Source: Gammaproteobacteria bacterium (GTDB lineage Bacteria > Pseudomonadota > Gammaproteobacteria > HK1). From it: a DNA stretch of 64,000 nucleotides. Below, in pieces: positions 55,811-64,000 of the stretch; position 1 is the first letter of the stretch; each line of letters begins with the position of its first letter. The stretch spans positions 62,001-126,000 of the forward strand of contig JAJFJV010000025.1 of the NCBI GenBank assembly GCA_021773635.1. Reading direction: 5' to 3'. The notes beneath the pieces were generated by a model that was not told the DNA's origin, searched no databases, and saw nothing but the letters and a program-made list of their open reading frames with translations. Position numbers and translations under genes: made by a program.

Positions 55811-57094
55811 TCAGGTATCGGCCAGTACGTGCGCAATGGCGCGGGTGATGCGGCCGAGTTCGTCAGCGGCAATGACAAAGGCGGGCATCACGTAGATCAG
55901 GTGGCCAAAGGGCCGTAGCCAGACGCCTTGCTCCACCAGACGGGGCTGCAGGGAGCGCAGATCCACGGGCTCTCGCATCTCCACCACCCCGATAGCGCCC
56001 AGCACGCGTACATCGGCGACGGCGGGATGCTGGCGCAGGGGAGCGAGCTCCGCATTCAACTGGGCCTCGATGGTCGCCACCCGTTGCTGCCAGGGGCTAT
56101 CGAGCAGCAGATCGATGCTTGCTACCGAAACTGCGCAGGCAAGGGGGTTGGCCATGAACGTGGGGCCGTGCATAAAGCAGCCGGCGGCGCCACCACACAG
56201 GGTCTCGGCCACGGTGGTATTGGTGAGGGTGGCGGCGAGGCTCAGATAACCACCGGTCATGGCCTTGCCAAGGCAGAGAATATCCGGGCTAACGCGCGCG
56301 TGTTCGCAGGCAAACAGCCGACCGCTACGGCCAAAGCCGGTGGCGATTTCATCAGCGATCCACAACACTTCGTAGTGATCGCAAAGCTTCCGTACCTGGC
56401 GCAGATATTCCGGGTGATAAAAGCGCATACCACCGGCGCCCTGGACGATGGGTTCCAGGATCACCGCAGCCAGCTCCTGGTGATGCTGCTCCATCAGTTC
56501 CGTCAGCGCAGTGATGTCCGTCGGGTCCCAGGGGGCGTCAAAGGCGCAGGACGGGGCCGGAGCAAAGAGCTGGGAGGGCAGCAGGCCGCTGAATAACTCG
56601 TGCATCCCGGTTACCGGGTCACACACGGACATGGCGCCGAAGGTATCACCGTGATAGCCCTTGCGCAGGCTCAGCAGTCGGTGTTTTTGCCGTTGTTCCC
56701 GTGCCTGCCAGTATTGCAGCGCCATCTTGATCGCCACCTCCACGGCCACCGAACCAGAGTCGCTGAAAAACACCTTGTCGAGGGGCTCAGGCGTCAGGGC
56801 CACCAGCCGCCGTCCCAATTCCACCGCGGGTTCGTGGGTGAGGCCACCGAACATCACGTGGGCCATCTGCTCCATTTGCTGAGCCAGTGCCTGGTTCAGT
56901 GTGGGATGGTTATAGCCGTGAATCGCACACCACCACGACGCCATGCCATCGATGAGCTCACGACCATCAGCCAGTTGGATGCGCACTCCCCGGGCGGAGT
57001 TGACCGGCCAGACCGGCTGTAGATCGACGATGGAGCTGTAGGGGTGCCAGAGGTGTTGCTGGTCAAAATCAATCAATGTTGTGATGTCTTGCAT
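55811..57094 (-). CDS. bioA: Adenosylmethionine-8-amino-7-oxononanoate aminotransferase
   Basis: PLP aminotransferase of biotin synthesis using S-adenosylmethionine as amino donor. The 427-aa chain has HLWHPYSS (14-21), [33 protein letters not shown] and the PLP Lys277 in [12 protein letters not shown] (Lys274 in E. coli). [13 protein letters not shown] and the C-terminal [15 protein letters not shown] are also typical. ATG 57094 is taken because the open frame beyond it crosses the divergent promoter region. No other bio gene is here. Confidence 0.96.
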   Translation of the reverse strand: MQDITTLIDFDQQHLWHPYSSIVDLQPVWPVNSARGVRIQLADGRELIDGMASWWCAIHGYNHPTLNQALAQQMEQMAHVMFGGLTHEPAVELGRRLVALTPEPLDKVFFSDSGSVAVEVAIKMALQYWQAREQRQKHRLLSLRKGYHGDTFGAMSVCDPVTGMHELFSGLLPSQLFAPAPSCAFDAPWDPTDITALTELMEQHHQELAAVILEPIVQGAGGMRFYHPEYLRQVRKLCDHYEVLWIADEIATGFGRSGRLFACEHARVSPDILCLGKAMTGGYLSLAATLTNTTVAETLCGGAAGCFMHGPTFMANPLACAVSVASIDLLLDSPWQQRVATIEAQLNAELAPLRQHPAVADVRVLGAIGVVEMREPVDLRSLQPRLVEQGVWLRPFGHLIYVMPAFVIAADELGRITRAIAHVLADT

Positions 57095-57121
57095 CCGGAT
57101 TATTGCCCTTTGTCGGTCCGT

Positions 57122-57151
57122 GGGTATCCTGTGCGGAACAACAGCATACCC
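57122..57151. promoter_or_regulatory. Inverted repeat between bioA and dodecin (operator candidate)
   Basis: GGGTATCCTGT (57122-57132) and ACAGCATACCC (57141-57151) are complementary at 10 of 11 positions with an 8-bp centre. The site lies in the 74-bp divergent gap, 28 bp from bioA and 18 bp from the dodecin start. It does not look like the BirA operator. Confidence 0.45.
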
Positions 57152-57168
57152 GAGCAAGGAGAATAGCA

Positions 57169-57378
57169 ATGCCTGACCACGTGTACCGCAGTATGGAATT
57201 AACCGGTTCTTCCCGTAGCGGTATGGAGGACGCGATACAAAATGCCATCGCCCGCGCCGCCAGGACCACGCCCAAGCTGCGCTGGTTTGAGGTGGTGGAG
57301 ACCCGCGGCCATATTGAGGACGATGCCGTGGCCCATTGGCAAGTGACTATCAAGGTGGGTTATCACCTTGACGACTAA
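57169..57378 (+). CDS. Dodecin (flavin-binding small protein)
   Basis: A 69-aa dodecameric flavin-storage protein. The sequence [32 protein letters not shown] and [13 protein letters not shown] carries the Trp that stacks on flavin and the family helix; [16 protein letters not shown] ends it. A strong AAGGAG lies upstream of ATG 57169. Its 3' end overlaps the HAD gene by 11 bp. Confidence 0.93.
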   Translation: MPDHVYRSMELTGSSRSGMEDAIQNAIARAARTTPKLRWFEVVETRGHIEDDAVAHWQVTIKVGYHLDD

Positions 57379-58003
57379 GTTCGTCATATTCGACTACGAC
57401 GGGGTTATTGTGGACTCCCTGGAGCTGGCGCTAAAGGCCGCCACTGAAGCGGCCAGTGCGGTCGGTGTGGAGCGGGTGGTTAGTGCCAATGATCTGGAGA
57501 CGCTGGATAACGTTACCTTCGATGATTTGGGGCGCCACATCGGTATACCCGAGGCCCGTATCGATGACTTTATGGCCAGCTTGCTGCCCTTTCTGGCACG
57601 GCATGGTGATCTCGTAGAGGTCTTTGCCGGCATGCCGGAACTGCTACGCGGGCTGGCAGAGCAGCACCAGGTGGCGATTATCTCCGCCAGTGAGCGTGCC
57701 ACCATCCGGGCGGTGCTGGAGCGGGAGGGGCTGGAAGATGCCATCACCGTGATCCTCGGTTCCGATATCCCCGGCGCCAAGGCGGAGAAGATTGCCGGTG
57801 CCGCCAAACAGCTGGACATGGATCAAGAGCGGGTCTGGATGGTAGGCGATTCCATCAGCGATATTCGTCAGGGCAAGCTTGCCGGGGTGCACACCATGGC
57901 GGTCACCTGGGGCTGGCAGAGCCGCGCGCGTTTGGTGGCGGAGCAGCCGGATGCAATTTTTGACGAGCCAGGGGCGATCATGGATTTTTTCAATTCGCGC
58001 TGA
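57368..58003 (+). CDS. HAD-superfamily phosphatase (phosphoglycolate-phosphatase-like)
   Basis: A 211-aa haloacid dehalogenase-fold phosphatase. Motif I is [10 protein letters not shown] (Asp nucleophile), motif II is [10 protein letters not shown] (Ser), and motif IV is [10 protein letters not shown] helical cap (about 15-90) lies between motifs. It could act on phosphoglycolate or another small phosphate ester. TTG 57368 is the only start giving the full N-terminal strand; it overlaps the dodecin 3' end by 11 bp. The last segment reads [10 protein letters not shown]. Confidence 0.85.
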   Translation: MTTKFVIFDYDGVIVDSLELALKAATEAASAVGVERVVSANDLETLDNVTFDDLGRHIGIPEARIDDFMASLLPFLARHGDLVEVFAGMPELLRGLAEQHQVAIISASERATIRAVLEREGLEDAITVILGSDIPGAKAEKIAGAAKQLDMDQERVWMVGDSISDIRQGKLAGVHTMAVTWGWQSRARLVAEQPDAIFDEPGAIMDFFNSR

Positions 58004-58016
58004 CTGAGGGCCGGAG

Positions 58017-60818
58017 TTAGTTGTCTTCCTTGTCGGTGAGCCTGGGTCGCCTCAGATGCGGATGTTCGCAAGGAGCGCCTTGGCCCACGATACTCGTTAT
58101 CTCTTCGAGCAGGGAGTCGGTGTCGGAATTTTTGTCGATGATCCGCTCGACGCCACGTTTCAGGCGGTGGCGTTCATCTTCGCTGAGATCTTTGGCGGTA
58201 ATGATGATGACCGAGATGCTTGCCCATTCCGGGTTCTCGCGCAGCCGTTCCAGGAATTCGAATCCATCCATTTCCGGCATCATCAGGTCCAGCAGCACCA
58301 GGTCTGGAAGCTGCTGGACCAGTCGTTCCATGCCCTCGCGGCCATTGTCCGCGTGGTTCACTTCCCAACCCAGTTTTTCCAGGGTCCGGCAGAAGAGTTC
58401 GTTGGTGGCCTCGTCATCCTCCACCACCAGCGCCCGGCAGGGCGGGTCAGTGCAAGGATATTTCTCCAGCGCCTTGAACAATCGATCGCGTTGGATGGGC
58501 TTGACCAGGTAGTCCGTCGCCCCGAGGGCGTAGCCGCGTTTCTTATCATCCACGACGGTACACATGACAACGGGAATATCTCTTGTTTCCGGTAGTTGTC
58601 TCAGTTTTTCAAGTACGTTCCAGCCATTGATATCGGGCATGAGCACATCAAGGGTGATGAGTGCCGGCTGCAACTCGCGGGCGAGTCGCAGTCCGGCCAC
58701 ACCGCCAATGGCGATCACTACCTGGCAGGGGGTCGGCAAGGTGTGAAGCTGGCGCTCCAGTAGCTTTGCTTCTTCCGGTTCATCCTCGATGATCAATATG
58801 ATCGGTTTGCCCTCGGCGTTGAGGGCGGAACGGGGATTTTCCGTTGCCATCACGTCGGTCACGGGTTCTGGTGTCTGTGCGGGGATGCGTGCGGTAAATG
58901 TCGAACCCACCCCGGCGCTACTCTCTACCTTGAGGCTGCCGCCCAGCATTTCACAGTAGCGACGGCTGATAGCAAGTCCAAGACCGGTGCCACCGAAGCG
59001 CCGCGTGGTGGACCTGTCGGCCTGTACGAACTCGGAAAAGATCCCTTCCAATTGCTCCGGATCCATGCCAATGCCGGTATCTTGCACCCGGAAAATGACC
59101 CAGTCCGTATCCGCGAGCCCTTCCCGTTTGACCTCAAGCTGGATTTCTCCATTCTCGGTGAACTTTGCCGCATTGCTTAGCAGGTTAAAGAGTATCTGGC
59201 GGAGTTTGATTTCATCTGTGGCTATCAGCCCGGAATTCTCGGCACAAACCAGTTTCAGGCGATTGGTGTTTTTTTTCGCTAGCGGCTGGGTCATGGAGAC
59301 GACATCGTCCAGAAACGCCTGCAGCGGAAAGCGCTCGATCAGCAGTTCCATGCTGCCCGCCTCAATCTTCGACAGGTCGAGAATATCGTTGATCAAGGTG
59401 AGCAGATGCTTGCCGGCACCATGAATTCTTTCCAGATCCGGCACGAAGGTATCCAGCTTCAGCTCCTGCGCTTCTTCCTCCAGCATCTCGCTGTAGCCGA
59501 TGATGGCATTGAGCGGGGTGCGCAACTCGTGACTCATGTTGGCGAGAAAACTGGATTTCGCCACGTTGGCCGCCTCGGCTGCATCCCGCGCCGCCAGTAT
59601 CTCGCGCTCTGCCTGTTTGCGCTCGGTGATATCACGCACGACACCGGTGAACATGCGTTCACCGGCCACCTGCATCTCGCTAACGGCCAGCTCGAGGGGA
59701 AACACCGTGCCGTCCTTGCGTTTACCCTCCACCTCACGGCCCGTACCAATCACCTTCGCATCACCCGTGGCTACGTAATTTCGGACGTAGCCATCGTGCG
59801 CACTCTGGTAGGGTTCGGGCATGAGCAGCTTGACGTTTTGCTCCATGACCTCGTCGTCGGCATAGCCGAAGAGTCGCTCGGCCGCCGGATTAAAGGCTTT
59901 GATATTCCTCTGTTCGTCGATGACGATGATGCCGTCCACAGTGGTGTCAAGAATCGCACCCATACGCTGTTCGCTATCGCTGAGCGTAGCTACGGCGTGC
60001 TGTAGTTTTGCATTGGAGTCTTGGGCCTGCGTTGTTACCGCCTGTAGCGCTGTTTCGCTCTCAAGAATCGATGCCTGAGCTTTTTTCAGTGCATGCAGCA
60101 GCGTTCCCACCTCATCGGCAGAGCTGTCATCTATAGCAATGTCCCGTTCCCCCGAAGAAAGGCGCCGGGCGATGTTTACCGCGGTACCTATCCGGGAGAG
60201 CACGCTGCGCATGGTCAGAAAGGTGACCAGTACGACCAGCATGACTGCCGTGGCCAGACCGATCGTTGTGGACAACCGCGCGATTCGGATGCTGGCCCGG
60301 GCGCTTTCTTCCCTCAGCCTCAGGAGATGGGATTCGGCGCTGCGCATCTCCACGGTTAGCGCACGAATGCCGTCCATGAGCTGCTTGCCACGCCCTGACC
60401 GCACTACTGCCATCGCGGCCTCGTGATCTCCCTTTCTCTGGTACTGAATCGACCGCTTTGATTCTGCAATTTTTGCATCGAGCAGGGGTCTTAGCCGTTC
60501 GATCATCCGTTGTTGTGAGGGATTGTCGGCGGTCAGCGTGGCGAGTCTTTCAAGCTCGCTGTAGACGTCTTTCCTCGCCGAGAGATAGGGCTCAAGAAAT
60601 ATCTCATTGCTGCTGAGGATGAAGCCACGTTGCCCGGTTTCAAGATCCTTGGAATAGGAGATCAGGTTTTCGAGCGTGCCGAGGACCTCGTACGTATGAG
60701 CCTTCCAGTGCATGGTTTTGACCAGCCTGGTGTTGTTGAAATGCGACCCCAATCCGACGATTACAAGAATCATCACCGGGATGCCCAGGCCGACGAGTAG
60801 TTTGGATTTAATCGTCAT
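58017..60818 (-). CDS. CHASE3-HAMP-PAS hybrid histidine kinase with two receivers
   Basis: A 933-aa membrane kinase. An N-terminal helix (5-24) is followed by a periplasmic CHASE3 domain (about 30-180, DLETGQRGFILSSNEIFLEPY), a second helix (184-204), HAMP (205-260), PAS (about 285-400), HisKA with His430 in NMSHELRTPLNAII, HATPase (about 535-645, GGTGLGLAISRR), and two receivers with Asp724 and Asp844. Both receivers keep the acidic N-terminal pair and Lys-Pro or Lys near the end. No HPt domain is present. Its start overlaps the upstream kinase stop (TAATG), so the two kinases are cotranslated. Confidence 0.92.
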   Translation of the reverse strand: MTIKSKLLVGLGIPVMILVIVGLGSHFNNTRLVKTMHWKAHTYEVLGTLENLISYSKDLETGQRGFILSSNEIFLEPYLSARKDVYSELERLATLTADNPSQQRMIERLRPLLDAKIAESKRSIQYQRKGDHEAAMAVVRSGRGKQLMDGIRALTVEMRSAESHLLRLREESARASIRIARLSTTIGLATAVMLVVLVTFLTMRSVLSRIGTAVNIARRLSSGERDIAIDDSSADEVGTLLHALKKAQASILESETALQAVTTQAQDSNAKLQHAVATLSDSEQRMGAILDTTVDGIIVIDEQRNIKAFNPAAERLFGYADDEVMEQNVKLLMPEPYQSAHDGYVRNYVATGDAKVIGTGREVEGKRKDGTVFPLELAVSEMQVAGERMFTGVVRDITERKQAEREILAARDAAEAANVAKSSFLANMSHELRTPLNAIIGYSEMLEEEAQELKLDTFVPDLERIHGAGKHLLTLINDILDLSKIEAGSMELLIERFPLQAFLDDVVSMTQPLAKKNTNRLKLVCAENSGLIATDEIKLRQILFNLLSNAAKFTENGEIQLEVKREGLADTDWVIFRVQDTGIGMDPEQLEGIFSEFVQADRSTTRRFGGTGLGLAISRRYCEMLGGSLKVESSAGVGSTFTARIPAQTPEPVTDVMATENPRSALNAEGKPIILIIEDEPEEAKLLERQLHTLPTPCQVVIAIGGVAGLRLARELQPALITLDVLMPDINGWNVLEKLRQLPETRDIPVVMCTVVDDKKRGYALGATDYLVKPIQRDRLFKALEKYPCTDPPCRALVVEDDEATNELFCRTLEKLGWEVNHADNGREGMERLVQQLPDLVLLDLMMPEMDGFEFLERLRENPEWASISVIIITAKDLSEDERHRLKRGVERIIDKNSDTDSLLEEITSIVGQGAPCEHPHLRRPRLTDKEDN

Positions 60819-62296
60819 TATGTAATTGTTTCGAGCTTGTGGTTGGGGAGCGCCAGTATAGCCATCGTTCCCTTTCCGACTTCACTCTCAAACTCCAGGG
60901 TGCCGCCAAGCAGGCAGCTATAGCGTTGGCTTAAGGCCAGGCCGAGCCCGATACCATCAAATTTTCGCGTCGGTGAGCTGTCGCCCTGGGTAAACGGTTT
61001 GGTGAGGCCCTCGGTGATTGCCGGGGCCATACCGATCCCGGTGTCCTGAACCCGAAAAATCATCCATTCGCCACTTTTACGCTGCTCCCGTTCCACCTCC
61101 AGGGCAAGCTGACCCTGTTCGGTAAATTTCGCCGCATTGTGGCCCAGATTGTAGAGAATACGGCGGAGCAGTACGGCATCCGTATGCATATCATTAGCCC
61201 CATCGCTACAACGCAGGCTCAGGGTATTTTCACGTTGGGCGTTGAGCGCCGCGAGTCGGGTTGCGGTCTCTTCAAGGAGGGGGGGGATAGCGCAAAGCTC
61301 AAAATTTGCCTCTATCCGTCCGGCCTCTATCTTTGCGATCTCGAGAAGGGCCTCAACAAGCTGAAGCAGATGTTTGCCTGAGGTGTGAATTTTGCCCAAA
61401 TCCTTCACCACCTCGCCGGCTTCCATCTCGCCCATATCATCGACCAACATTTCGCTGTAGCCGATGATGTGGTTGAGGGGGGTTTTCAGCTCGTGGCCCA
61501 TGTTGGCAAGGAATTCGGATTTGCCGCGGCTTGCGGTCTCCGCCATTTTCCTGGCCTCTTCCAGCTTTTTCTCGGCTTCGACCCTGTGCGTTACATCGCT
61601 CCCTACACCCCGGTAACCGGAAAATTTTCCTTTGGGGTTGAAGGTGGGCTTGCCGCTGGCATTGAGGATGAGCAAACGCCCGTCCGGCGTTTGGAACTCA
61701 TAGCTGAAATCCCGAAACGGGAGATGTTTGTCGAGCTCATCATAGTGCTGGTTCCAGCGTTCACGCTGAGCTTTTGGGTGGCCGGGCAACTCCCCGCGTT
61801 TGGTTCCGATGATGTCCTGGGCGGAAATACCCAAAAGCTCGTAAATCTTTTCGGAAATAAAAATGTAGCGGAGATCGGGGCCCACCTCCCACACCCAATC
61901 GGCCCCGGCCTCGGAAATGTCGCGAAACCGTTGTTGGCTCTGCGCCAGTTCTCGTGTTACCCGCTTGCGCTTGGCTACTTCATTCGTCAATTCCTCGACC
62001 GATGGCGCCCAACGGATCAGGCCCAGCGTCAACAGCACATAACCTCCGAGATACCCTACAAATTTCTCAAGAAATGCCTCGGCTTCGGTATCACCGATAA
62101 CCACCAGGTTGTTGAGAGAATCAAAGTTGTCGGTAATATCGAGCAAGGTTCCGAACAGCAGCAGGGAAAAGCCCAGCAGGATTTGGTTCCAGCCTGAACA
62201 AGAGAGAAAATTCTTGTGCCTCCCCAGTTTCCAGAGGAATCCCACCAGCACCAGCAGTACACCCGCGCGGATGCTTTCCAGGATTATGTCTAGCAA
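60818..62296 (-). CDS. PAS-domain sensor histidine kinase
   Basis: A 492-aa kinase with an N-terminal membrane region of about three helices (8-25, 37-55, 82-97), a PAS domain (about 118-240), HisKA with His268 in NMGHELKTPLNHIIGY, and a HATPase domain (about 370-485) with DTGIGM and GIGLGLALSQR. The usual MSHELRTPLN is MGHELKTPLN. TTG 62296 is used because GGAG lies nine bases upstream and no ATG fits. It has no receiver, so its phosphate may pass to a partner; the hybrid kinase in the next gene has two receivers. Confidence 0.9.
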   Translation of the reverse strand: MLDIILESIRAGVLLVLVGFLWKLGRHKNFLSCSGWNQILLGFSLLLFGTLLDITDNFDSLNNLVVIGDTEAEAFLEKFVGYLGGYVLLTLGLIRWAPSVEELTNEVAKRKRVTRELAQSQQRFRDISEAGADWVWEVGPDLRYIFISEKIYELLGISAQDIIGTKRGELPGHPKAQRERWNQHYDELDKHLPFRDFSYEFQTPDGRLLILNASGKPTFNPKGKFSGYRGVGSDVTHRVEAEKKLEEARKMAETASRGKSEFLANMGHELKTPLNHIIGYSEMLVDDMGEMEAGEVVKDLGKIHTSGKHLLQLVEALLEIAKIEAGRIEANFELCAIPPLLEETATRLAALNAQRENTLSLRCSDGANDMHTDAVLLRRILYNLGHNAAKFTEQGQLALEVEREQRKSGEWMIFRVQDTGIGMAPAITEGLTKPFTQGDSSPTRKFDGIGLGLALSQRYSCLLGGTLEFESEVGKGTMAILALPNHKLETIT

Positions 62297-62362
62297 GTGT
62301 CCACTCCTTCAATTCAAAGACGCCAGGAAGAGCATCACCAAGCTGTGGTAAAAGGGGATATC

Positions 62363-64000
62363 TTAAACATTGGTGTTAAAGGTTTTTTCTTCGACCATCA
62401 ACTGGAGAAAGTCTGCAACCGGCATGGGTCGTGCGAAATAAAAGCCTTGCACCGAGTCACACTGGCACGCGCGCAGGAAAGCGAGCTGCTCTTTGGCATC
62501 CATGCCCTCGGCGATTACCCTTAATTCCATGCTGTGGGCAAGGGCGATCACGGCCTGGACGATGGCGGCGCTCTTTGGGTCGCGAGTCATCTGGATGATG
62601 AACGAGCGGTCCACCTTGAGGGTCTCGATGGGGAAGCGACTGAGTGAAGAAAGGGACGAGTGGCCGGTGCCAAAATCGTCCAGAGCCAACCCCAAGCCGC
62701 GTTCGCGAAAGGCATCCATGACTCCACTGAGCTGATCCACATTCTCCATGACGATATTTTCCAGCAGCTCGATTTTCAGGCTCCTTGGATTAGCGCTGGT
62801 CTCTGCGAGGACCTGGTCAACCATCTCGACGATTTTCGGCTCGCGCATCTGATTGCGGGAAAAATTTACGCTCAAGCTGAAGGGATTAACGGGGAATCCG
62901 TTTTTCTCCATTTTTTTCAGCGTGGTACATGCGCGATGCAGCACCCATTCTCCCAGCGGTACGTCGAGGCCCGTTTCTTCCGCCAAGGGGATGAATTCCC
63001 CCGGGGAGATGAGTTTGCCGTCTGGGGGCTGCCAGCGCACCAATGCCTCCGCGCCCTCGATGCGACCCGTATCCATGGCGATCTGCGGCTGCAGGTAAAT
63101 GAGCAGCTCCTCGTTGTCCAGCGCCCTGCGCAGTTTTTTCTCCAGGGAGAGGCGGCGCATCGCCGTGGCGTTCATGTCGGCGGTAAAAAACCGGTAGCTA
63201 TTTCCTCCCTGTGCGATGGCCTGACGCACGGCACTTGTCACGTTCTTGAGCAATGTCTCCGGGTCATCACCATTCTCCGGAAACAGGCAGATACCTATGT
63301 TAGCGCTTAGATGAAACTCGTGATTTTCTATCACCAACGGTGCCTTGAAGTCAGTCAGGAACTGCTGGGCGAGGCGGGAAACACGAGTGGTGGTCGGAAA
63401 CCAGGTTATCAGGATGCTGAATTCCTGGGGTCCGGTGCGAGCGATGGTATCCCCGGCCTCGGTATATTTCGCAAGGCGTTGCGCCGCCAGATCGATCGAT
63501 TTATCTGCCGCCGTCTGGCCGAGGGTCTCTTTAATGAGCCCGAGTTTGCTCAGGCGAATGGTCAAAATGGCCAGAGGTTTTTTTTGGGGGCCAAAAATCC
63601 CGGTAAAGTGGGTGACGCGGTCCGTGAACAGTCGAAGATTGGGTAATCCGGTTGACTGGTCGAAATAGGCCAGGTGCTCGATGTGCTGCTCTGCCTGCTT
63701 CAACTCGGTGATATTGGTGTGCATGGCAATGGCGCCGGCGCCGGATCTGCCTTGCAGAGTCACATTGTAGTGCCGCTCCTCTCCATCGGCCCGGCATGCG
63801 TGTTCAAAAATCAATCTCCGGCGTTTGCCGGAAAGTACAGCCTCCAGGTCACTAACCAGTTGCGGCATGTTCTCGTCGGTGAAGCAATGGGCCTTTTTGC
63901 AGATAGCCAGATAATCACTTTCCCCGCCAGAGTCATCGTAATTACCCAAATCACAGGAGAACCGGAGCCAGCGTTGGTTGGCTGCAATGATCTTGCCCGC
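62363..64000 (-). CDS. PAS-degenerate GGDEF-EAL protein (5' end beyond window)
   Basis: The frame is open through base 64000, so the N-terminus is missing; the apparent start at 63949 is internal. A PAS-like region (IIAANQRWLRFSCDLGNYDD, ERHYNVTLQG) precedes a GGDEF domain whose signature reads TGPQEF, so cyclase activity is unlikely. The EAL domain is complete: Glu-Ala-Leu in GAEALVRWQPP, LDDFGTGHSSLSSL, and RVIAEGMDAKEQ. It is therefore most likely a c-di-GMP phosphodiesterase. It lies 66 bp upstream of the PAS kinase in the same direction. Confidence 0.88.
   Translation of the reverse strand, partial: AGKIIAANQRWLRFSCDLGNYDDSGGESDYLAICKKAHCFTDENMPQLVSDLEAVLSGKRRRLIFEHACRADGEERHYNVTLQGRSGAGAIAMHTNITELKQAEQHIEHLAYFDQSTGLPNLRLFTDRVTHFTGIFGPQKKPLAILTIRLSKLGLIKETLGQTAADKSIDLAAQRLAKYTEAGDTIARTGPQEFSILITWFPTTTRVSRLAQQFLTDFKAPLVIENHEFHLSANIGICLFPENGDDPETLLKNVTSAVRQAIAQGGNSYRFFTADMNATAMRRLSLEKKLRRALDNEELLIYLQPQIAMDTGRIEGAEALVRWQPPDGKLISPGEFIPLAEETGLDVPLGEWVLHRACTTLKKMEKNGFPVNPFSLSVNFSRNQMREPKIVEMVDQVLAETSANPRSLKIELLENIVMENVDQLSGVMDAFRERGLGLALDDFGTGHSSLSSLSRFPIETLKVDRSFIIQMTRDPKSAAIVQAVIALAHSMELRVIAEGMDAKEQLAFLRACQCDSVQGFYFARPMPVADFLQLMVEEKTFNTNV

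Noticed and set aside
57095-57168. BirA (biotin) operator at bioA
   Set aside because: The palindrome found here does not resemble the TTGTAAACC-type half-sites of BirA operators.
61385-62197. 270-codon plus-strand ORF opposite the PAS kinase
   Set aside because: Shadow of the kinase gene, with no supporting features.

Overview
This 64 kb window is ordinary, densely packed chromosome from a gammaproteobacterium of fairly high G+C. The marker blocks are ilvB-ilvH-ilvC-(psd-like)-pssA-leuA, mutL-miaA-hfq-hflX-hflK-hflC-DUF2065-hisZ-purA, and a BarA/GacS kinase near cysM and rlmD. The gene mix (c-type cytochromes including c4, HisZ, many c-di-GMP proteins) suggests a free-living respiratory lineage, perhaps near Chromatiales/Ectothiorhodospiraceae. 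That placement is inference. No prophage, complete insertion sequence, CRISPR array, rRNA or tRNA gene was seen.

Layout. 1-4.5 kb: an edge-truncated unknown gene, acylphosphatase, a DUF1537-type sugar-acid kinase, proS and a DUF4124 protein. 4.5-12.6 kb: branched-chain amino acid biosynthesis with two phospholipid genes embedded (one a Psd-like protein that has lost its processing site), then a family-4 uracil-DNA glycosylase and rimI. Both ilvB and leuA are preceded by a short Leu-containing open frame and a hairpin, which suggests attenuation. 12.6-18.2 kb (minus): a TonB-dependent receptor, a periplasmic binding protein and a BarA/GacS-type hybrid kinase. 18.3-25.4 kb: cysM, a YdbH-like AsmA-family protein, a DUF1318 lipoprotein, a DnaQ-fold exonuclease, rlmD and a YihY-type membrane protein. 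26-36 kb: the mutL-to-purA cluster.

36-41 kb: class I aldolase, AI-2E-type permease, glutaredoxin-like protein, Nudix hydrolase, PHP phosphoesterase and an orphan ParA. Between them lie a repeat array and an IS5-like MITE. 41.6-45.2 kb: a likely sigma-28-driven operon (STAS protein, 57-aa ORF, CheC-like phosphatase, PAS-GGDEF-EAL protein). 45.3-52.3 kb: rhodanese, a diguanylate cyclase, dsbA, two c-type cytochromes, an M48 protease, a secreted nuclease and rpmE. 52.4-58 kb: ubiD, an SLC13/RCK_C transporter, bioA, dodecin and a HAD phosphatase. 58-64 kb (minus): an EAL protein running off the edge, a PAS histidine kinase and a CHASE3 hybrid kinase with two receivers.

The genes are mostly housekeeping, interleaved with signalling modules. 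No wholly new system is evident. The most distinctive items are the two leader/attenuator candidates, the Psd-like pseudoenzyme, the receptor-binding protein-kinase set, the STAS/CheC/c-di-GMP operon, and small mobile or repeat elements that supply the 3' ends of two genes.
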